From contig QAXH01003564.1 of NCBI GenBank assembly GCA_004335635.1, positions 5,539 through 28,447 of the forward strand: DNA of 22,909 bases, in the 5' to 3' direction. A model generated the notes under the pieces. That model was given only the letters and a program-made list of their open reading frames with translations, did not search any database and was not told the DNA's origin. Within the stretch, counting starts at the first letter, position 1. Each line of letters begins with the position of its first letter. Source of the DNA: Chloromonas sp. AAM2 (Eukaryota > Chlorophyta > Chlorophyceae > Chlamydomonadales > Chlamydomonadaceae). Both the position numbers and the translations under genes were made by a program. This document shows positions 11,189-22,833 of this stretch, one piece after another.

Positions 11189-13233
11189 CGTGGCACGGCC
11201 CGGAATGATCGACGTGCAATGTGGTGCTTGACCGACTCAGACTACTGCCGGCCTTCCAATGGCTGCAGATTGCTCGATGGCGGACGCAACGGTGGCGGCA
11301 GATTTGCGGTTGTCAGGCGTTAAAACCCTGCCCTCGTGAAGGGACATGTATAAGACCCTTCGTGCACCCATGTATGGGGCGAGCAGACATGCGGGGTCAA
11401 CAGGGTGGTGTACTACGGGGTGTCTCCGGTTTACGCCAGCCTGCTGAGGTGTTCAACTTTATTGGTGACTGCTGCACTGAGAATCAGAAGCCACCGGGGT
11501 GCAGTCCATGGAGGGTTGGTCCTCTGTCGCCTGGCATGTAGTTTCGGCCCACCTGAAGCAACTACCTGAAGAACAACTATACGAAAAACATATGTACGCT
11601 GCCAACTTGCATGTACAACCTGTACAACCTGGTACCAGACTTGGCGACTGGAAGTGGAAGCCACTGGAACGTACTGCCTCAAAGGACGTACAGGCCCTGT
11701 ACGGGGGCCTGTGCCTGTATGTTACAAACATGCTGCAGCGGGGGCGTGTGCATGCTCTCTGTGATCGTGTGGGGCGTGAGCACTCTTTCTGTCGTCGCAT
11801 CTGGGACTGCATACAAACAGACTCATATCATGGAAACAGTCGTGTACAACATCCGAGGTGTCACACACCTTCCAGGGTTCGAGCTGATTGTACCCTCGCT
11901 CTGCCGGTCTCAGGTGGTCTTAGTTTGCTGCTGGCTGAGTGAGAAAGTCAACGGATCCACCCTCATAGCGATTTGGAATCCTTTGCGGCATGCTTGACCA
12001 ACGCATAAATGATTTACATGACAACAAGCCATGCCAAAGCAAAAAGTACCAACATCAGCAACTCAGAATAGAACACTGCAGGTCCTCCAGGTTTTCAAAG
12101 AACACCAATCCAGCACTGATGAACGAGGGAAGACGCTACACAAACATTGAGGTACTAACTACGTTGGGTGCAAGTCAACGCGCCCTGACCCATTTGCGGT
12201 CATCAAGCCTGCAAAAACTGGGTTTAACACCACTGACAGAAACGTCTCCAGAGTACTCAAGCAGCAGGTGCAATCGTCAGTCCCTGCTAACCCTATGGAT
12301 GAAGCGTCAGCGTATGATTGTCAGTGTCATGGAAATGTGATAGGCTGCTACATCAGCAGGGTATACTAGTACAAAGCCGGCGTACTCTGTCATCGTCTTC
12401 ATACAATGCATTTTCTAGTGTGCCCTGTCAATACATCATACATCTACTACTATGCCCTGAAACAGGCAGAGGGGGGATAAGAGGCACAAAGAATGCTGAA
12501 TGAGTTGAGAGCAAGCAACCCGCAGCCTGCCTGTTTATGGCGTGTTGATGATACCTCGATCTATCTGTATGTACAAACGAGTGCACATGTGCATGTGGGC
12601 AGGCGTGCAGTTCCAGTTCGTCTGTGTGCATCTCTGCATGCAGCACATCTCACACACTCCTGCAAGCATGGCGCAAACCATGGAAAACCTGTCTCGGAGT
12701 CTGTCTGCGGCGTTGCAACACAATTTGAAACAGGCTCGCATAACAGCCAGTGAATTGACAGCACCTGCCCTAGTTGACTTGTTGCAGCAAACTACTGGAT
12801 AGGTCATCAATACCTGCTGCACACTGCACCGGCAACATCTTGGGCAATAGTTTCTGCTGTTCAGGGAGAGTTCAACCTTGAGTTCTGGGACCCACCAACA
12901 GAACCACAGTAGTGTCCAACCCTCAAGCCTGCGGGCCTTGTTGGAAAGGTCTGGAGATAAACCCTCCAACACCAACTGCTGAAGACAAGACTACCAGAAC
13001 GTGGTTCTGACAGACGGCCTTTACCAGAAGTACCCACTACTACTGCTTACACCACCCTGTGGGCTTAGCTGTTGCTGCATTAACAATGCGCCGCACTGCA
13101 CCTAACCTCAGTGAGCATTTGCAGGGAACAACGTGACATGGTGAGCATGCCAGAGCGCAAAGCATTTCTCGAGTTCTCTCTCATTACTCAAGGTGGTATA
13201 CAGTTTGCTCACAGTCAGAGTGGATGAGAATTC
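11189..13233. other. Intergenic region between the Ycf66 and transporter genes
   Basis: It should hold the Ycf66 promoter on the left and the transporter 3' untranslated region on the right. The longest open frame (11499-11942, plus) has no recognisable motif, no good Kozak context and a residue mix typical of noncoding sequence. A short tandem GTACAACCT doublet occurs near 11613-11630. No RNA gene was recognised. Confidence 0.55.
13047..13051 (-). terminator. Candidate TGTAA polyadenylation signal for the transporter gene
   Basis: TGTAA on the minus strand, about 185 bp after the stop codon at 13234-13236. Distance and strand fit chlorophyte 3' ends, but the motif is short. Confidence 0.4.
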
Positions 13234-16200
13234 TCAGACGTTCGCCACATTTTCCATTGCTGCAGGGTGCGCAGACTGCACCTTGCCGTTGCTGCTTTGG
13301 GCTTGATGCTCTGCAGCATCCTGGCCCGCATGCCTAGCTGTTGGCTCGCTCAGGTGCAGTGTGCAGGTCAACAGGATGGCCACAAAGGCCAGGGCAGCCG
13401 CAAGGTACCACACAATCTGCATGGCAACATTGGTAAACCAATCCTCAACTAAACCATGCCTCGTCTTCGCGCTAGTTGGTCCGCTGCCACAGCCTCACAA
13501 AGGAAACATCTGGTGAGTGGCTGACCGAATGCGCTGCAGTTGTCATGCACCATGCGTAACCGCCGCAAGAGATGGCTCACTAGCAAGTGACAGAGGCCCA
13601 AGACGCAGTGAAAGGCCACCTGCCAATACACACACCAAGAACGACTGGATGCCAAACAAAGCGGCATTGTCATTTGCGCACATGCAGTGTGCACACACCT
13701 GGCTGGCACATGCGGGCGCATGAGATACCAACAGCATTGCCCACCTAGAATACCTAGTGCATCAGCTGTTGAATCACCTGTGGGAAGTAGGGCAGGTCGC
13801 TGTCTGAGCGAGAGAAGGCGGAGAACAGCGCAGCAAACCCGACGGGCCCCAGGCCAGAGGCCAAGTTGCTGATGCCCTGTCGACACAACACAGGACAGGA
13901 CAGACACAGCACTTCTGGCGCCTTAGAAAGTCTGGGCATGCCACTTCTGACGCGATGATCATGATCAGACATGCCTGGGCACGATGTAGACGGATGCCAT
14001 AATCAGACGTGTCCGAGCATCGAGTCAACTCTCGGCCACTCAGTCAGCACGGTGTCATGCAGCGGGTCAGTCCACCGACGTAAACATCAGTTCCAGGCCC
14101 TAACCTACACGCTGGAAGCACTGCAACACGCTCACCGACAGCGCGCCCTGCACCGCCCCCACGTCACACGGGTCGGCATGGCGCGTCTGCAGCGCAATGG
14201 AGGCCGGCCAGCAGACACAGGAGACAGACCCGGCGGCTATGGCCAGCAGGGCCAACAGCTTGGTGGGCGCATTCGCAAGCAACACATCCTGCAAGCAACA
14301 TCAAAAGGTTGGCAGCTGATCGTGGAGTATAGGTTTACAGCCAGGAACAGTCTCACATTCCCAGCAGACCAACACTGTTGTGCGACATGCCTTTCATGGG
14401 GCTGCATACAGGTGGCTCTTGTTGCCAGGCGAACAGGCCAATGCACGTCCAATTGCACACCCAATGGCCACGTCAATTTTGTGTCAGCTCACACCCGCCT
14501 GGCATGCTGGTGTCCTACCTGCAGCATGTACGCTGCCAACCCCAGCACCAACATCCACTGCTCCCCCAGCACTTTGACCATATGCGCCAGTGCACAGATC
14601 TTGATGGTAAGGCCGCAGGCCGCCACCATGACCAGCAGGTGCGCCTGGTCGAGCGTGTTGAAGCCCAGCTGCAGCTGGAGGTACTGGATTAGCAGATCCT
14701 GAGCAGGCAGCACACAGCACAACGCGTTAAGTTCTGCTCTACATCTTAATGTGCAGTATACATCTTAATGTGCAGTATACAGAGTACAGGCTGAGCAAAA
14801 ACAGTTCATAATGCAACGTTGAAACACTGGTACGTCTGCTTGGCTGAGTGGCCAGTTTCAACACAGGTAAGTGCAAGGGTGAGAGACACACAATGTGCGG
14901 CAGGACGCATGCATGCATCCACACACACATAGTGGTGCACACAGGGGCTGCCTTTGCCCGCTGCTCACCTGAGACCCCTCCCAAGTCATGGTGACAATGA
15001 CCCAGATGATGACCAGCTTGCGGTAGTAGGGGCTGCACCGGATCACCCGCCAGCCCACAAGCATGTCCGACCATGTGCGCTTGAGCGCAGGCCTGCTGCA
15101 GCGCTTACGCCCGTGGCCTGTCTTGGCACACTTGCTGACACCATCGCCTGGCGCCACAGCTGTTGCATCATCAAATGGCAGGTCGCCAGGCTTCTCTGGC
15201 CAGTCCTTGGAAGCAGAAAGCGAATCGCTGCTGTTGTCCACGCCGCTGCTGGATGCGGAGCTGTTGCTGCCACACGCCTTGATCAGCAGCGTGTGTTCGT
15301 GCATATGCGGGATGACATTCGGTATGGGGTCGAAGTCCATCTCTCCCAGCTGCGTTGCAGCTGCCTGGGTGACATCACACACAGCAGCTGTGACTGGAGG
15401 CACCTCCAGGAGGGGCTCGGTCAGCAGGTCGTCCTCATCCTTAGGGTTCCTGTCCAAGGCTCGACGTGCCAGGACGCGGGGGGCAGTTTCAGGCACAGCC
15501 AGCGCCACGTAGAACAGAGTGGAGCCAATCATTGCGATGCACACGTACACTGCGCATTTGAAAAAACCAAGACATCTTGTGTTGAAATGTGCAGGCAAGC
15601 AAGGCAAACACTGCGGTCCGCTGGCTCTGGTAAGGGCACCGATCCAACCTTCACTGGGGCTGCGGCGGACAGGTTGCAAGCAGGAGAACAAACAGTGACG
15701 AGTTGGCTGGCTGACAGCAGGGCTAGCTGATTTAGAACGGCAAGGTCTGGAAACAAGGCCGCCTTCAGTCAAGGGCTGTTCCCAATTACTGACTCGCACA
15801 AGCCACCACACGTGCACGTCGCTCGAGGCCCACCTGCTGATTGTGTGCTGATGTAGCCTCCCAGCACGGGTCCTATGAGGATGCCCACAGAGAAGCAGGC
15901 GGACAGGTAACCTATGGCTGTTGCGCGGTGCACCTGGTGCAGCAGGTCCGCCACTGCTGTGAGGGTGGTGCTGAAGCTGGACACCATGCCATTCAGGGCG
16001 TACATTGGGTAGTACCTGCAAGGACAGAGCGAGGCGATGTGTGCCTAGAAGCCTGTTCAGACAAGGTATGAAATTGCAATTTGATGTGCTCTGATGTGGT
16101 TTGCTTGATTGAAGGTACAGGAATTCGGACTTGCCACCAGCAGTCCTTGGCAATGTGGGATGGTCGAGCCATCGTCTGTTCCACAGTGGTACAACGTATA

Positions 16201-17035
16201 AAGACGCTCACTTCACAGCAGAACGATGATGACTCATGCCTTGGGTGCGCAAACGCCATGCCACTCACAACTGAATGGGCACCCAGCCCCAGATGAAGAA
16301 CATGAGCGTGATCATGGGGGCCAGGGACAGCGTGACACCAATGAGCATGAAGGGCTTCCGCCCCCAGTGGTCGCTCAGCTGCCCAACAAAAGGCGCACAG
16401 ATGAAAGACAGGATAGAGCCGGACACGAACGAAGTCCATGAAGTCCACATGACGGCCTGCAAGCACCCATGGTCCACTGGATTGGTATTTGCAAACATGG
16501 GTGGGTGAAGAGCAACACAGTTCAAGTTGAGGGCGAACTGTTGCTGTAATGTTCAGGGCGTGGCGGTTATTACAGGGCAGGCTTGAACGCACCTGGGAGT
16601 GTGCATTGCGGCATTCTTCAGGGCTGGTGGCTGGGGTGTACAGCTGGCAGTCCACAAAATGACCTGCCGCTTGCGATGCAAAGCCATTAGTCACCAGGGT
16701 CGGGATGACTGGGAACAAGGTGGCAAACCCTGCAAGCGCACGCGTTACCGGACAGCGTGACGACACACTGGCGTGGCGTGGCAGCGTGGCCCTGGGATGA
16801 CGCACTGTCGTGGCAATAGAACTCGACTGAGCGCTTGATTGCCCTTTCAGCGTGAGAGCGGGACACAGGATGTGCCACGTACTTAGGGTAGGGTAAGTGG
16901 CGAGATTTAGAACGCAGTTCTCTCACCTGTGCTGTATAAGAGGAGGAACGGGAAGAGCTTGTACACGCCTGTTCTCCAGATGCAGTGCAATGCTCCCAAT
17001 TTCTCCTGGCTCGAGAGAGGACAATGTTGCTCCAT
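13234..17035 (-). CDS. Major facilitator superfamily transporter, TetA/MFSD14 (HIAT1)-like antiporter type
   Basis: Nine exons in transcription order: 17035-16927, 16729-16593, 16456-16269, 16015-15834, 15549-14969, 14698-14519, 14288-14136, 13876-13778 and 13416-13234 (TGA), all in phase, 603 residues. Helix 1 is formed across the first junction (LFPFLLLYST joined to GFATLFPVIP). MFS motif A, GQLSDHWGRKP (107-117), follows helix 2. Motif C of 12-helix antiporters, GILIGPVLGG (189-198), lies in helix 5. Helix 6 is near 206-225, then a hydrophilic loop of about 155 residues (226-382) rich in Asp, Glu, Ser and basic residues, then helices 7-12 in exons 5-9. A short Cys-containing loop follows helix 1 (55-82). 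The substrate cannot be read from sequence; the Tet-type drug:H+ antiporters, animal MFSD14 and their plant relatives are the closest I recognise. The start ATG is the only one that leads into helix 1 in frame. Confidence 0.88.
14741..14778. repeat. Perfect 19-bp tandem duplication in a transporter intron
   Basis: ACATCTTAATGTGCAGTAT occurs twice back to back in intron 5 of the MFS gene, about 40 bp upstream (in transcription sense) of the exon starting at 14698. The two copies are identical, so the duplication is recent. Confidence 0.95.
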
Positions 17036-17464
17036 GTTGCTCCCCCCACGCGCCTTCACCCCTGTCGCAGTAGACGCCGTTTATTGATGCATCTCCCAAT
17101 CAGGCGTTCACGCCAGGGACTCGTGAAGCGGGACACCCAACCTTTTAACAAGTGAAGAGACGAGAAGGGACGAGAAGAGACGAGAAGAGACCTGACAGCG
17201 ACATCACCGTCCTTTCTCCTAGTCTTCGAGACAAGAACAGTTCGTCTTGCAATCGAGGCCGTTGTGTGTGTGTCGTTAACGTTACTCGCTTTGTGAACTA
17301 CGAACTGCAAGTTGCCCTGAGTGGATGATCAGCTAGCTACATCATAGCCCAAGTCCTAGCAATTGTCAATGGGATACATCTCTATGCGATACATGTGTTA
17401 TAGTGCAATAGTGCATTGCTACGCCCCCAAAGTCAATCCATCCATCACCGTATCTGCGTGAGCC
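17036..17464. promoter_or_regulatory. Divergent promoter spacer between the transporter and VASt genes
   Basis: The two start codons face away from each other across 429 bp, so both promoters and 5' leaders must lie here or in overlapping sequence. No TATA box with a convincing position was found. It contains a 10-bp purine-rich tandem repeat at 17151-17190. Co-regulation of the two membrane-related genes is possible but not shown. Confidence 0.6.
17151..17190. repeat. 10-bp purine tandem repeat, four units
   Basis: Units are AGTGAAGAGA, CGAGAAGGGA, CGAGAAGAGA and CGAGAAGAGA. The last two are identical, the second has one mismatch and the first two. It lies about 120 bp upstream of the transporter start codon, on the side facing the VASt gene. 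Confidence 0.9.
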
Positions 17465-20400
17465 ATGGCCATGCAAGAAGCAGTTGCAGGCGAGCCAGAT
17501 GCTGTGGTGCCTGCATCTCAAACTGGCAAAGCAACAGATGGCCCTGGCCCGCCTCGCTCACGGTCTATGAAAGTGCATGCTAGGAAGCCTCTGCAGCTTG
17601 CTGCCAAGGCGGTCTTGGTTGTCGTTGGGCTGCGTGTGGGTATTGCAATTGCCAAGCGCGCAAGTGAGTAGGAAACCTTGGTCCTGCATGAACGCCAGGA
17701 GCCCTCTGAGTTGGCTGGCCTCTGAAGGATGCATTGGCTTGTCAGGGCAACTCCCGTGTACAGTCCTGCATTCGTCTCATCATGTGTTGCAAGTATTTCG
17801 CACCCGTGTGCAGGGCAATTGCTCCAGGGTGACAACTCATCACGTGGCAGTGGCGGGTCCAGGCAGCAGGAACCGGGACCTACTGATAACCAACCTTTAG
17901 CTGCAGTAAGCGTCCTGTTGTGTGCAACATCCATATGCAAGCGCCACACAACGATGTAAAGACAAAAGGCTGGAACAAACAGCGGCAACAGACAATATCT
18001 TGTGCCAGTAGGAAATGACACCAGCCCAAACGCACCAGTGTCCAAACAGCATGTGTATTGTCTGTGGTGATTGTGTTAGGTGCCACCAGCTGCACACTGG
18101 GCACCAAGCAGCCAGGCCCCTCCCGCCATCCCCCCAGACTGCAAGCCCCTGGTCAGTGTGACTCTGCCCTGCACCGTCTATTCGTTCTACCATCACGTGT
18201 TCAGCCAACAGTCCAACTGGCTGCAAGAGCAACACGAACTGGTAGGCCTTGAATTCCATCATTTGCATGGAACATGCCACAGGAGGCCAGCAGGCATTTG
18301 GTGCGGGCAGGGATGCCCAGGAAAGAGTGCCAGCAGGACAACCCTGTCATTTATTGTGTATGGGGCGAGGCGTTGCGCTGAGCCAAGGTCTGCACGGGGG
18401 AAGAGGGGGGAAGAGCAGGTGATTGACAGGTGTTGGCACCAAAGATGGCTGACGAGAGAAAGGCTTAGGAACTGGCATGGCAGGTCTGGTCAGGAACGAG
18501 CATGTACATGGCAGCTGCCACTGGTGGGGCATTTCTTAGAATGTACAATCTTCTACCCTCAGTTGTTGCCTTATTGCAAGGTGGTGCTGGTGCAAACAGG
18601 TCGAATCGAGTCCTGGCAGGGGACATAGAGGTAATCTAGAACCGTGCTTTTTGTTTGTGTTTACCATACTGCTGTCCTCCAAGGTTGGTACGTACTGCTG
18701 TCCTCAAGGTTGGTACGTAATCAACAGGCTCTCTGGTGATTGACTGCAGATTGGTCGCCAGTATAACTACGTTAAGCGCAAGTGGTACCCCACACCCACC
18801 AACGTCGCGGAGTATCCTGATGCTGATGTGAGTCATGACTGGGTGGAACTAGTGAGAGGACACCGTGTGTGAGGGTGTGCACACCCAGCCCTGGGCACTG
18901 TACGTGCCTCTAGATAAACGCCAGGGTGCAGGTACCTTGCTATGTATACGTAAGGGTCAAGGAGGGTTGAGGCTGCCGGCAGTGGTACACCTTTTCCATG
19001 TCACACAGCAGCACAGTCTCCACCTCATCGTGCAGCACACGGCCACCGCATCTATCCTGCCTGTTGATCGCATTGATCACAAATTCGCTCAGATTGGTGG
19101 CTGAGCACGCAACACCCAAGCTCGAGAACAGTGGCAGCCATTAATCGCCTCGCCTTATGAATGACTGGTTAGCTAGCCAGACTGGTACAAACCCAGGGAG
19201 CTACTGGTCACCGAGTCATGGGTGCCAATTGTCAGGGGCCCGGACATGACGGTGGCTTTGCCCTGCCTGTGTGTGTCTCTGCAGGACAAGAGCATGCTTC
19301 AGCCCCTCGGCCGCACCGTGTTTGACATGGTGCTGGGGGGCGGGGGCGCGGCGGGCTTCACCCGCACCATCACCTTTGTCACGCCGCCCAAGCCGCCCAA
19401 CTCGGTGGACGCGAGCTGCGTGCAGCGGCAGCAGTTCGCAGTGTTCTCAGGCAACACGCTCATGATGGCCACAGCCATGAACATGCTGGTGAGTCACGTG
19501 CTGTGCTCACGCCAAGTCTGGCTTTCTCACCTGCCTCTTGAAAGTGCTGCCACTAGCCTGGGAGTGGAACTGAGTCAACATAGGTGCAGCACCAATACCT
19601 GGGAGCAGTATGGCTGACTGTGTTGGCACGTGCGTTACCAAAGGCAAGCGCCAGCAGTTCAGCGCTGCATTTGCAGGCTATACCGGCCAATGAGTACTGC
19701 GTACATTTGTCGGATCCGCTTTCAGTGCAGGCAAGCGGTGTGTTGGTTGGCTGGCATCTATGCCCGGGCGTGGTCAGCAGCAAGTTTGCTAGCTGACATG
19801 GCTAGTTGAGGCTTGCTGCGCAATTGAGCCCGCAGTCCCTGCCTGCCCTGTGCAGAACATCCCCTTCAAGGACTGCTTCATGGTCTGCACGGTGTGGAGC
19901 GCCACGCCCTCTCCCGACCCCAACGCACGCTCCTGCACGCTCACAGTTTCTGCCAAGGTGTGAGCACACACTTGAACGCACATTGAACGCTGGCACCAGT
20001 CACTTAGTCGCAAAACATGCATCCGTGCCAGCAGGCAGGTTGTGGCACATACAATCAGGCTGCTTTTAGTATGGCTGCATGCATGACCGCAACAGTCAGA
20101 TGGCAAGCTCCTGCATGCGGCAGGTGGAGGAGTCATCACTTGGCCTGGGGCTGAACGAACTGATGTTACAGTTAAAGATGCCATTGATCGCTGTGGCCAC
20201 GCCTGACTTGTCACTTTACAAGTGACTGACTGCCAGGTGATGACTGCCTGTCTTGTGTGCTCCAGGTTCACTTTGTCAAGGGCACCATGCTATCCGGCAT
20301 CATCAGGGCAACCACCGCCCGGGATATGAACAGGTGCGAGTGTGGCATGGGCGCACGTGCCCCATGCTACTGTGACGAACTTGACTACCCCTGATTGACC

Positions 20401-21044
20401 TTCCATTCCTACTCAAACATCATCCACTATCTCTATTGCAACAGTCAGTAATCAAGTACATAAGAGACTGACAGCTGTGCAGACGGACCCGCAACAATTG
20501 GGAATCGGATTCGCCAAACACGCCAATATCAGTACAGTCAGCACGTGTGGCAGCCCTTGCAGAATAATTGCTCTGAGTTCAACAGCCCGGCTGCATGCAC
20601 AACTGAGTCATGCCACACCACTGCATCCTCAAGTACTTTGCATTCAGCAGCCCTTGTCCAGAAGTGGGTTTGTGATACAATCAGTCTTGCTTGTCGTTTG
20701 TTGACTGGAAGGTGGCTGTCTGTTGACTTGCTTGCTGCAGCTTCTACAAAGCTTTGGCTGCCAACATGGCCACCATGTTAGCAGCAGCCCCCCATGTGCC
20801 TGAGCCTGCGGGTGGGCGGGGCCTGGCAAGGCTGCCGTCCCGCAATCTGACACGCAGTGCGGCCCCTGGCGTGGCTCCCGCCTCCGCTGGTGGCTCCTCG
20901 CTGGCGGAGACAGTGCCCCTGCGGCGCCAGCTGCGGGTTCTGTTGGTCATGCTCGTGCTCATCGGCAGCCTTGTGCACCAGGTGCTGCTGCACAAGGAGT
21001 TGAGAGCAATCACCACGCACCTGGGTGTGAAAGAGGCCCACTGA
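17465..21044 (+). CDS. VASt-domain (StAR-like lipid/sterol transfer) membrane protein
   Basis: Eight exons: 17465-17663, 17814-17905, 18080-18241, 18750-18827, 19285-19488, 19856-19957, 20266-20333 and 20741-21044 (TGA), all in phase, 402 residues. Residues about 119-315 match the VASt fold: an opening LPCTVYSFYHHVFS, then HELIGRQY, KRKWYP, a central strand block GFTRTITFVTPPKPP, then NIPFKDCFMVCTVW, TLTVSAKVHFVKGT, and a closing helix SFYKALAANM. VASt domains bind sterols and move them between membranes at contact sites (GRAMD1/Aster, yeast Lam/Ltc, plant VAD1). A Ser/Pro/Gly linker leads to a strong C-terminal membrane helix (about 366-385), followed by a short tail. A weaker hydrophobic segment lies at 43-62, interrupted by Lys and Arg. 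No GRAM domain precedes the VASt domain in this model. The start is in a good GCCATGG context. Exons 3-8 are secure; exons 1-2 rest on phase and splice sites only. Confidence 0.85.
18667..18717. repeat. 25/26-bp tandem duplication in a VASt-gene intron
   Basis: Two adjacent copies beginning TACTGCTGTCCTC and ending AAGGTTGGTACG differ by one base in length. They lie in intron 3, ending about 30 bp before the exon at 18750. The near identity indicates a recent slippage or duplication. Confidence 0.95.
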
Positions 21045-22833
21045 TGCGGCCGTGCTGGTCGCAAAAAGTGCTGAGAGGTGTTGTGCTCTGTACGAACGTA
21101 GTGGCACGGGCGTTTTGGCTCAGAAGCCCCTGCACAACAATTTTGCTGGTTCCCTGACTGTACTAAGGGCAGCACGCATACTCAAGCATACCCACACACA
21201 CACCATACGTCATGCGAGCTCAGCAACTGAAACGAACCCAGCCCACAGCCCATGCACACAACAGGTGGCATCACTGCTGTGTCCCCGGCCAGATTGTGGC
21301 CCAACAAGAGGACACTGATTGCCACACACGACCCTTGCGTTGACACTGAAAGGCACGGTGTGAAAACCGCAGCACAGCTTTTCGGCTCGGTGGATGGCAC
21401 ACACCAGTGGGCATCTTCTAGTGGCAGACAAGTATGTGGGAAGACATGCGTTGTTGTCATGCAGTGGGTTTTCATGCAGTGACGTTACATGATGTCCGGC
21501 CGGGAGCTAGGATACGCACATTATCATGCATGAACAACGCCCACGTTTTTGCAGCTGATGGCATGCCTAACACACTCTAAATTTTTTACATGGACCCAGA
21601 CAGGCGTCTGGGCGTTGGCATACATGGTTTTCTCAGCCGGCCAATCAGGCCCAGTTTTGAAATCCAAACTGCCATTTGTTGAACGTTCAGATGGAGCACT
21701 GGAAATTGCACATGAAATGGAGCAGCACTGCATTCCCACATTGCGTACATAAACGCTCAGTTGATGGTTTTCTTGTGCTGCGCCCACAACGTAGGACCAG
21801 GTCAAATTGCGCTTATTAGCTTTGATTGTTTTCTATTGATTTGGTGATAAGGCCGGGTATTGCGCATGAACGTTATGCGAGTGGCACGATTGTTTTGGAT
21901 TTGCTCGTGTACCTGGCTCGAAGCATTTTCTACAGGCTTGTTTGTGTACATAGGCCTGCAACACACTAGTTTGAGATCGTTCATAGGGCGTCCAATGTCC
22001 TTCATCGTGTGGTGCGCCGCCTGCTGCCTCTGCTCAAACGTCGGCGATCTCGACCTCCACCGTCCCGCCCGCCCCGGAGCGGCGCTCTCCGAGCCGGCCC
22101 GGGCGTGCCAGGGCGCTCGCGGCTCCACAGCGCACGCTTTCTCGACAGCCAGGTCGGGAAATGAGCCGGTCGGGGTCGTTGCCATCACTGCGCTGTCATG
22201 CACGTGGCTTGCTTTTTGGTACGTCAACGTCGGACAATCTCCCCCTCAGGATTGACAGCCTTCTATAGAGAGTTCGGACCATGGTCGGACAAACCAGCAC
22301 CAAACTGCAATTCAAGAAGCCACCTTGAAGGTATCAAGTATATGCCAGTCTGCCGTTGCAGGAACCGTCACGGACGCGGGTTGATTCAAGTCAGCTTAGT
22401 GTTATTGCATTAAAGGAGGTGATCGTCAGTGTAGCGTTATTGCCCAGCTGAAAGTATCCAATGCGATAGGAGAGGTGGTTCTCATCAACATAAAGCAGTA
22501 TGTAGAGGGCTGCCCCTTCTCTGACCGTGGGTAGTTGTGACAGCATCAGCAAGAAATCAAAATGTAGCGTGGGTATTTAGATCGAACGGAACGAATTGTA
22601 AAAGCCCAAAGGCCTGCGGGTTGCACGGATCAGAGGCCCCTTGTTCTCTGAAGTCCGGAGGTACTCGAAACCTCTGTGCACCACTCCCGAGAGTTGCAAG
22701 TGAGGAAACGGGAGGTCACACAACTGTGACATTCTCCCCCTCTCCAAAGGAAACTGATGGGGTAACCCACGCTAACTCTTTGCGGGGCCGGTACCTTCTC
22801 TGCAAGTGCACGGTGATGCATACAGATTATTGG
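21045..22833. other. 3' flank of the VASt gene without a recognisable gene
   Basis: No open frame on either strand shows a family motif. No plus-strand TGTAA occurs until 22598-22602, over 1.5 kb from the VASt stop, so the 3' end of that gene cannot be placed. A sharply GC-rich patch lies near 22011-22160. Imperfect CATGCAGTG phrases recur near 21460-21480. Confidence 0.5.
22011..22160. other. GC-rich, CpG-rich patch, possible first exon or promoter of an unknown gene
   Basis: About four fifths of the bases from 22061 to 22130 are G or C by hand count, while the flanks are AT-richer. Two frames stay open across it: minus strand, with an ATG at about 22185, and plus strand, with an ATG near 21995. 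Neither encodes a motif I recognise; the minus frame is Ala/Arg/Pro-rich and could be a targeting peptide or a GC-rich leader. I cannot decide whether it is coding. Confidence 0.3.

Noticed and set aside
11499..11942. Plus-strand open frame of 147 residues
   Set aside because: No family resemblance, no codon bias like the real exons and no splice or start context to support it.
14954..15730. Plus-strand open frame of 258 residues
   Set aside because: It is antisense to the large fifth exon of the transporter, which carries the real coding signal.
21802..22227. Minus-strand open frame of 141 residues across the GC-rich patch
   Set aside because: Only the GC-rich half looks gene-like; no motif or splice partner was found, so it is listed only as a patch of interest.
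22413..22427. AAAGGAGGTGATC resembles the complement of the 3' end of bacterial 16S rRNA
   Set aside because: The sequence beyond this short match does not resemble 16S rRNA at all, so it is a chance match and not an rRNA gene or ribosome binding site.
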